Positions 6,149 to 10,389 of a DNA stretch of 10,389 nt are shown in pieces. Below the pieces are notes generated by a model. That model searched no databases. It was not told the DNA's origin and was given only the letters and a program-made list of their open reading frames with translations. The stretch's first letter is position 1. Every line of letters begins with the position of its first letter. A program made the position numbers and the translations under genes. Origin of the DNA: Treponema sp. (GTDB lineage Bacteria > Spirochaetota > Spirochaetia > Treponematales > Breznakiellaceae); NCBI GenBank assembly GCA_031257715.1, contig JAIROE010000106.1:1-10389 (forward strand), written 5' to 3'.

Positions 6149-6229
6149 CGGGTCCGGCCCAAAGCCGTTCCGGGCTCTACCGGACTTCGGCGGGGGTTCG
6201 CGGACGGGCCGGCTAAACGGCGCAGTTGT

Positions 6230-7003
6230 TCAGCCGAACTCATTGTCCATTTTTGTCTGGAGGTTCTGCTGTATGTATTTGCGGATTTTGATTTTGACTT
6301 CGGGATCGGTGTGCTGGGTAAAAAGGATCACGTAGATCCTGGCAAGTCCGTCCATGCGGGAACCGAGGATGATCCCTTCAACCTTAAGCAGCGCGCTCTG
6401 GAGCTTTATCTGTATGTTCTGAAAGAGGGTGTTTTTGGCAAAGAGCGGATCTTCGCCAAAGGTACATGAAAGGCCCACCACGCTGATATCCCTGATGGTT
6501 CCGTTGACGTAGGTGCCGTTGAAGGGAAGGTTGATGGTGGTCATGGCCTCGTTGTCCGTGACGGCCCGTATGTATTTGCGCCGGCCCTTTGCGCCGGCCG
6601 TTTTGAGGATCTCGAGGATCTGCCTGATGGAAGACGGGAGATCCGCCCTGAGCACCGTATAACCGGCCTGTACGCGGACCATGTTGATGTATTTGCGTCT
6701 CAGGTTTTCATCGTCGTTGGCCGAAAGGATCCCGATCATGGTGGAGGCGGTTTCGGGATTTTTCATGATATCGCGTATCCACTCCTCCCAATTTTTTTCG
6801 CTCATCCGCTCGTCGATGTCGGCGAAAACGATGGAAGCGGGGTAACGCTTCAGCGCCCGTTTCAGGGTATTGTGATCCTTTGTTATATAGATCTCGAATT
6901 CCTGCTGCGTCAGTTCCGCCGCAACCTCGTTCTGAACCACCGCCGAAGGGTGGAGGAAAAATATCTTTTTTCCCAGAAGATCGGTATCTTCACTTTCATT
7001 CAT
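6230..7003 (-). CDS. Degenerate receiver + PilZ domain protein (predicted c-di-GMP effector)
   Basis: The protein is 257 aa, soluble, with no signal peptide. Residues about 12-135 look like a response-regulator receiver fold: KKIFFLHPS as strand 1, SIVFADID (57-64) as strand 3, GILSANDD (91-98) and YTVLRADLPSSIRQIL (115-130). The acidic pair of strand 1 is replaced by His-Pro, and the strand-5 Lys by Arg119, so normal phosphorylation is unlikely although Asp62 sits where the acceptor would be. Residues about 140-250 are a PilZ domain with both c-di-GMP-binding motifs: RxxxR (Arg142-Arg146) and DxSxxG (Asp172, Ser174, Gly177). It is expected to link c-di-GMP to a partner protein, perhaps in motility or envelope functions (inference). 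It is divergent from the exported-protein gene at 7070 and 150 bp upstream of pheS. GGAG (about 7017-7020) lies 12 nt before the ATG, rather far for a Shine-Dalgarno. Confidence 0.85.
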   Translation of the reverse strand: MNESEDTDLLGKKIFFLHPSAVVQNEVAAELTQQEFEIYITKDHNTLKRALKRYPASIVFADIDERMSEKNWEEWIRDIMKNPETASTMIGILSANDDENLRRKYINMVRVQAGYTVLRADLPSSIRQILEILKTAGAKGRRKYIRAVTDNEAMTTINLPFNGTYVNGTIRDISVVGLSCTFGEDPLFAKNTLFQNIQIKLQSALLKVEGIILGSRMDGLARIYVILFTQHTDPEVKIKIRKYIQQNLQTKMDNEFG

Positions 7004-7009
7004 AAGTTA

Positions 7010-7038
7010 ATAATACTCCGGATGCCGCATGTTGCCAA
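7010..7038 (-). promoter_or_regulatory. Promoter of the PilZ gene, leaderless geometry
   Basis: On the minus strand TTGGCA (7033-7038) and TATTAT (7010-7015) are spaced by exactly 17 nt, a good sigma-70 match. Six nt separate the -10 from the ATG, so transcription should start at or next to the start codon. The -35 overlaps that of the divergent promoter. Confidence 0.6.
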
Positions 7039-7060
7039 TACGCCGTTTTCGGCCGATAAT
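7032..7060 (+). promoter_or_regulatory. Promoter of the exported-protein gene, near-leaderless geometry
   Basis: TTGCCA (7032-7037) and GATAAT (7055-7060) are 17 nt apart. Nine nt separate the -10 from the ATG at 7070, predicting a leader of about 3 nt. There is no Shine-Dalgarno in AATTAATACAGT before the ATG. The -35 hexamer shares five bases with the opposing promoter. Confidence 0.6.
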
Positions 7061-7069
7061 TAATACAGT

Positions 7070-8461
7070 ATGAGTGTATTGTTTTTTCCCCGCAGGGGCG
7101 CTGCGGCATTGTCGTGCCTCTTCTTCTGCTGCCTGTGCGCGTCCCTTTCCGCCGGAGATCTTCCCGTAAGGCGCATCGCCGACGATTCTTCCCTTCGCAT
7201 GGAAATAAAGGATACGTGGCTTACCGAAGTTCCCGCGCGGGTGCTGGGCAAAAGGCCCATGATACGGACCCTGAACAGCGGCGGGAGGATTCAGGTGCGG
7301 ACCGAAGAAGGAAGGACCGAATTCGCCGTGGTGCTGGCGCGGGAATGGAACGGCGACAGGGAAAGCCTTGCCCTTGTTCAGAGGCAGACCGGCGCCGCCT
7401 GGCCCGGCTGGACGCAGGGTTCCTGGAGCCTTTCCCGGCTAAAGTCAACAGGCGAGGCCCTCCGCATACGGATCTTCCTCCGCAGCGATCCCAACGCCTA
7501 TATTCAGTTTCGTCCCTTTACCGCGGACAAATGCTTCATGGACGTGATCCTCTGGGAAGCGTACCTTGTCGATTCCCTTCCCTTTCCCGTTCCTTTTGAA
7601 CGGCTCTATACCCTTCCGGTGGAAGAGACGCTTGCCCTTGTGGGGAACCGCTTCCCCCGCCGTTACTTCGAGCCCAATCCCGATGACTATGAAGATACAA
7701 GGCGCTTTATCGCCGCCGTGCGGGAAAGGCTGCCGGAACTCAGTTTCAGGGACGACGGGGCCATTGATGAAAACGGGCGCTATGTTTTTATTGAAAGCCT
7801 TGGGGAACAGGACGGAAAGGGCGGTCTTAACTGTTCGGGGTTTGCCAAATGGCTGGTGGACGGCATTTTGCGTCCCGTTACCGGTGAACGCCTTGCCGTG
7901 GGCCCTTTGAAACGGCGCTTTGGCGATCGGGGGTCCTCGTTTACCGAAATCTGGGAAGAAACCCGCGATCCCTTCTTCGGTCTTGACTGGATACGGAACC
8001 TCGCTTCCTGCGTCTGGACCGGGCTTCGGGGGGAATCGTACGGAACGCTTGAAGAATTCGAGGTGCGGCGCCGGCCTTTTTCCCGGACAATTGTCCGGGA
8101 GCATTCCGCCGGTTCCCCCCGCTCCTATCCCGGCTACCTTGAAAACGCCGGTTTCGGCATCGAGGGGCTTCAGCCCCTGCTCTATACGCTGGCCGTGGAC
8201 GAGCCGGGCCGCATCTACCTTGCCGCGGTAAACGCCGAAACGGGTCCTCCTGCCACGGCGGACAATCTCCGCGGCAGGCCCCGCATGCGCCAGTATTTTC
8301 ATGTGGCGGCGCTGGTTCCGTATTTTAACCGCTACGGCAATTTTCAGATCGCCGTCTTTGAAAGCGCGGAAGAAACGCGCTTCAACAATTTCAGGGCGCG
8401 CTATCCCGGTCACTATGTCAATCTGGTCCGCATTCCGGTGGAACGGATCTTCAATCCGTAG
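7070..8461 (+). CDS. Exported protein of unknown function with NlpC/P60-like Cys motif
   Basis: The protein is 463 aa. Residues 1-28 form a signal peptide: PRRG, then the hydrophobic, cysteine-rich ALSCLFFCCLCASLSA, with likely cleavage near Ala28/Gly29. The mature protein is periplasmic or surface-located. A lipobox reading around Cys20-Cys23 is possible but poor. Residues about 30-180 resemble no family I know. GGLNCSGFAKWLVDG (251-265) resembles the catalytic Cys motif of NlpC/P60 papain-like peptidases (usually DCSG), with Cys255 as candidate nucleophile. YFHVAALVPYF (409-419) could supply the His (His411). NlpC/P60 domains are normally more compact than the 156 residues between these, so the assignment is tentative. 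It is divergent from the PilZ gene, and its stop is 13 bp from that of the convergent dehydrogenase. Confidence 0.8.
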   Translation: MSVLFFPRRGAAALSCLFFCCLCASLSAGDLPVRRIADDSSLRMEIKDTWLTEVPARVLGKRPMIRTLNSGGRIQVRTEEGRTEFAVVLAREWNGDRESLALVQRQTGAAWPGWTQGSWSLSRLKSTGEALRIRIFLRSDPNAYIQFRPFTADKCFMDVILWEAYLVDSLPFPVPFERLYTLPVEETLALVGNRFPRRYFEPNPDDYEDTRRFIAAVRERLPELSFRDDGAIDENGRYVFIESLGEQDGKGGLNCSGFAKWLVDGILRPVTGERLAVGPLKRRFGDRGSSFTEIWEETRDPFFGLDWIRNLASCVWTGLRGESYGTLEEFEVRRRPFSRTIVREHSAGSPRSYPGYLENAGFGIEGLQPLLYTLAVDEPGRIYLAAVNAETGPPATADNLRGRPRMRQYFHVAALVPYFNRYGNFQIAVFESAEETRFNNFRARYPGHYVNLVRIPVERIFNP

Positions 8462-8474
8462 GCTCGGGCGGACT

Positions 8475-9980
8475 TTATGCTTCTCCGTCTGTCAACGCTT
8501 GTAGCGCCGCCCTGGTTCCCTTTTGATAAATCGCCTCAAGGGACGCCTTGAATTCGCCCGCCAGGGCCGCGGCAAGCTCCCCGCGCCGGATGCCGGCCGT
8601 GCGGAGAAATTGCTCCGGGTTTTCACGGGCGCCCCTTGCCGCCCCGGAAAGAACTGACGCAAGCGGATCATCCAGGGGAATGTCCTCGCCGTTTTCATCG
8701 GTCCCGGCAAGGAAGCGGGTCCAGGCCGCCAGGGCAAAGACCACCGCCCTGTGGGGCAGATTCCGCTCCAGGGCTTCTTCCAGCGGATTGAAAATGAAGT
8801 TGGGGATCTTCTTTGAACCTTCGGCGGCCAGTCTGAGGATGGTGTCGGCAATGTTCCTGTTGGAGAAACGGCGTATCAGCGTGTCTTTGTACACGGGAAG
8901 ATCCATCCCCGGCACGGCGTGAAGCGTGGGGCTTATCTCCTCCATGTATTTGCCGCGTATGTAACGCCGCAGCAGGGGATCGGAAACCGCCTCGGCGACG
9001 CCCCGGAATCCCATGAGATAGGCGGGATAGGCAAGCGCCGAATGGCTTCCGTTGAGGAGCCGTATTTTCATCAGTTCGTAGGGCTCCACGTCCTTTACCA
9101 CCTGCACTCCCGCCTCCGCAAGCATGGCCGGATCAAATCCGGAATTCGCGGGGCGGCTGAAGTTGTCTTCAAGCACCCACTGGCGGAAATCCTCGCTGCA
9201 CACAGGCCACCTGTCCGCGATCCCGTAACGTTCCTCAATATGGCGGATTATACCGGGACTGGTCGCCGGGGTAATGCGATCCACCATCGAACAGGGAAAG
9301 GCGGCGTTTTCTTCAATCCAGGAAACAAGACCGGGCCGGATCTTCCGGCAGAGTGAAAGCAGGCAGTTCCGCAGCACTTTTCCGTTGGAGGGAAAATTGT
9401 CACAGGACATGATCGTTATCTTTCCCCCGCCGTTTTTCCTGCGGAGATCAAGGGCGGCGGCAAGGTATCCCGCGGCGGTTGAGGGCGTTTCAGGATGCTC
9501 CAGATCGTGCTTCACCGGCTCCGTGTCCCATGCCATCTCGCCCGCCGCGGCATCGTAGTAATAGCCCTTTTCGGTTATGGTAAGGCTGATAACCCCGGTA
9601 CTTTCTGCCGCGAGCCGTTCCACAACTCCCCGTGAATCGGAGACGGCGTTCAGGTAACCGGCGATGGACCCGGTGATTGCCGCCGTTTCATCTCCCGAAT
9701 CCCCCCGGCAGACGAGGGTGTAAAGATAATCCTGCGAGCGGCTGATTTCGGCAAGCGGGAAAGGGTCCGCTACCAGATTCACTTCGAAAATTCCCGTACC
9801 GGCGGCGTGTCCCCGGCCGAGAAGTTCGTCAATGTAAAACGCCTGATGGGCCCGGTGAAAATGGCCGAGCCCTATATGAACGATGCGGGGCTCGCGTTTT
9901 GTCCTGTCATAACGGGGAATCCTGACGCCCCGTCCGGCAATTTCTTCCAGAGCATTTCCGGAAAGCTTTATGGTATTCAT
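8475..9980 (-). CDS. Mannitol dehydrogenase / fructuronate reductase family oxidoreductase
   Basis: NAD(P)-dependent polyol-specific long-chain dehydrogenase/reductase, cytoplasmic. Family members interconvert mannitol and fructose, or reduce fructuronate/tagaturonate in hexuronate breakdown. The protein is 501 aa, close to mannitol 2-dehydrogenase (about 490) and UxuB (about 485). The N-terminal dinucleotide-binding motif is IVHIGLGHFHRAH (33-45). Further signatures are MSCDNFPSNGKVLRN (191-205), MVDRITPATSP (232-242) and WVLEDNF (268-274). The catalytic residues equivalent to Lys295, Asn300, His303 and Asn191 of Pseudomonas mannitol 2-dehydrogenase are Lys305, Asn310, His313 (in KIRLLNGSH) and Asn195. 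The substrate cannot be fixed from sequence by eye and no transporter or uxuA neighbour helps. The start has no Shine-Dalgarno, but TATAAT lies 8 nt upstream. Confidence 0.9.
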   Translation of the reverse strand: MNTIKLSGNALEEIAGRGVRIPRYDRTKREPRIVHIGLGHFHRAHQAFYIDELLGRGHAAGTGIFEVNLVADPFPLAEISRSQDYLYTLVCRGDSGDETAAITGSIAGYLNAVSDSRGVVERLAAESTGVISLTITEKGYYYDAAAGEMAWDTEPVKHDLEHPETPSTAAGYLAAALDLRRKNGGGKITIMSCDNFPSNGKVLRNCLLSLCRKIRPGLVSWIEENAAFPCSMVDRITPATSPGIIRHIEERYGIADRWPVCSEDFRQWVLEDNFSRPANSGFDPAMLAEAGVQVVKDVEPYELMKIRLLNGSHSALAYPAYLMGFRGVAEAVSDPLLRRYIRGKYMEEISPTLHAVPGMDLPVYKDTLIRRFSNRNIADTILRLAAEGSKKIPNFIFNPLEEALERNLPHRAVVFALAAWTRFLAGTDENGEDIPLDDPLASVLSGAARGARENPEQFLRTAGIRRGELAAALAGEFKASLEAIYQKGTRAALQALTDGEA

Positions 9981-9982
9981 AA

Positions 9983-10011
9983 TTGTTCATTATAGCATCT
10001 TTCGTTAAAAT
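9983..10011 (+). promoter_or_regulatory. Promoter of the HAD gene, leaderless geometry
   Basis: TTGTTC (9983-9988) and TAAAAT (10006-10011) are 17 nt apart. Six nt lie between the -10 and the ATG at 10018. No Shine-Dalgarno is present. The -35 overlaps the presumed transcription start of the divergent dehydrogenase. Confidence 0.5.
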
Positions 10012-10017
10012 AATGTA
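9989..10017 (-). promoter_or_regulatory. Promoter of the dehydrogenase gene, consensus -10
   Basis: A perfect TATAAT on the minus strand (9989-9994) stands 8 nt before the ATG at 9980. The -35 is poor (TACATT at 10012-10017, 17-nt spacing). The predicted leader is 0-2 nt. The site lies inside the spacer of the opposing HAD promoter. Confidence 0.5.
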
Positions 10018-10389
10018 ATGCAAAATGACATTGAAGGCGTCGCCTTCGATCTGGACGGCACCCTTTATCCCAATTATCAGCTCAATATGAGGCTCATTCC
10101 CTTTTTTCTGCGGGAAGGGCGGCTCCTTGCGGCCTTCGGCAGGGCCAGAAGCCTCATGCGGGCGGATCAGGAACGGGAACTTCGCAATCCTCCATCCGTT
10201 CCGTCATGTCCCGGGGGCGGTTTCTACGACGTTCAGGCCCGCATCGCCGCCCGCTTCCTTGCCGGCCCGGACGATGTCATCAGGGAACGCATAGAGACGC
10301 TGATATACCGGGGCTGGGAGCCCATTTTCAAAAGGATACGGCTCTTTCCCCATGTACGGGAAACCATCGCCGCCCTGAGGCAGGGGGGC
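10018..10389 (+). CDS. HAD-superfamily hydrolase (3' end beyond window)
   Basis: The first 124 codons are present. The start MQNDIEGVAFDLDGTLYPNY places motif I, DLDGT, at residues 11-15. Asp11 would be the phosphoaspartate nucleophile and Asp13 the general acid/base. A helical cap follows (about 25-105), and RIRLFPHVRETIAALRQGG matches the stretch that leads back into the core in phosphoglycolate-phosphatase-like (subfamily I) members. Motifs II-IV are outside the window. It is probably a cytoplasmic small-molecule phosphatase; the substrate is unknown. It is divergent from the dehydrogenase with a 37-bp gap. The ATG at 10018 is chosen because it is the only in-frame start before motif I; the ATG at 10013 is followed directly by TAA. 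Confidence 0.88.
   Translation, partial: MQNDIEGVAFDLDGTLYPNYQLNMRLIPFFLREGRLLAAFGRARSLMRADQERELRNPPSVPSCPGGGFYDVQARIAARFLAGPDDVIRERIETLIYRGWEPIFKRIRLFPHVRETIAALRQGG

Noticed and set aside
6150..6215. tRNA-like segment with GGTTCG-type words
   Set aside because: No cloverleaf could be drawn; the acceptor and anticodon stems do not pair.
6080..6229. T-box riboswitch upstream of pheS
   Set aside because: UACCGC and a downstream GCGGUA are present, but the AGGGUGG part, Stem I and specifier loop cannot be found, and the leader is too short for a standard T-box.
4436..6469. 677-codon plus-strand open frame covering pheS, its leader and part of the PilZ gene
   Set aside because: It is antisense to clearly recognisable proteins, has low-complexity Gly/Arg/Pro composition and no family motifs. 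Long antisense frames are expected in GC-rich coding DNA.
7445..8413. 322-codon minus-strand frame opposite the exported protein
   Set aside because: The plus-strand frame has a good signal peptide, promoter and NCSGF motif; this one has none.

Overview
The window looks like a stretch of a GC-rich spirochaete chromosome, most likely a Treponema or a close relative such as a gut treponeme. The best taxonomic signal is the phenylalanyl-tRNA synthetase pair. Both subunits are of the archaeal/eukaryotic type that spirochaetes are known to carry: a long alpha subunit with N-terminal winged-helix region, and a short beta subunit without the bacterial C-terminal extensions. The membrane-anchored M23 peptidase, the degenerate-receiver/PilZ protein and the GTCTAATACCCCGC-type intergenic repeats fit the same assignment. 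The species cannot be named from sequence alone.

Layout. From 1 to 7003 all genes are on the minus strand. In transcription order they are: a PilZ-domain protein (7003-6230), pheS (6079-4472), pheT (4422-2647), an M23 peptidase (2294-1260), rsmE (993-250) and a truncated HExxH protein (219-1). A 66-bp divergent promoter region (7004-7069) separates these from an exported protein of unknown function on the plus strand (7070-8461), which carries a possible NlpC/P60-like Cys motif. That gene converges, with a 13-bp gap, on a minus-strand mannitol-dehydrogenase-family oxidoreductase (9980-8475). A second compact divergent region (9981-10017) leads to a HAD-family hydrolase (10018 onward) that runs off the window.

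Function. The genes are mostly housekeeping: translation (pheS, pheT, rsmE), envelope (M23 peptidase, exported protein), c-di-GMP signalling (PilZ) and carbon metabolism (polyol/hexuronate dehydrogenase, HAD phosphatase). pheS-pheT form one unit, possibly read through from the PilZ gene. rsmE and the HExxH gene are another close pair, 30 bp apart.

Non-coding content. The two long gaps, 994-1259 and 2295-2646, are filled with repeats. The first holds a 162-bp MITE-like insertion with terminal inverted repeats and an apparent 12-bp target duplication, sitting inside a REP-like repeat. Another copy of that repeat, in rearranged form, lies in the second gap. The pheS leader can form two mutually exclusive 10-bp hairpins. 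Five genes (rsmE, PilZ, the exported protein, the dehydrogenase and HAD) have a plausible -10 box only 6-9 nt before the ATG and no usable Shine-Dalgarno, which predicts leaderless or near-leaderless mRNAs. I see no CRISPR array, tRNA, rRNA or intact transposase gene, and no convincing multi-gene new system.
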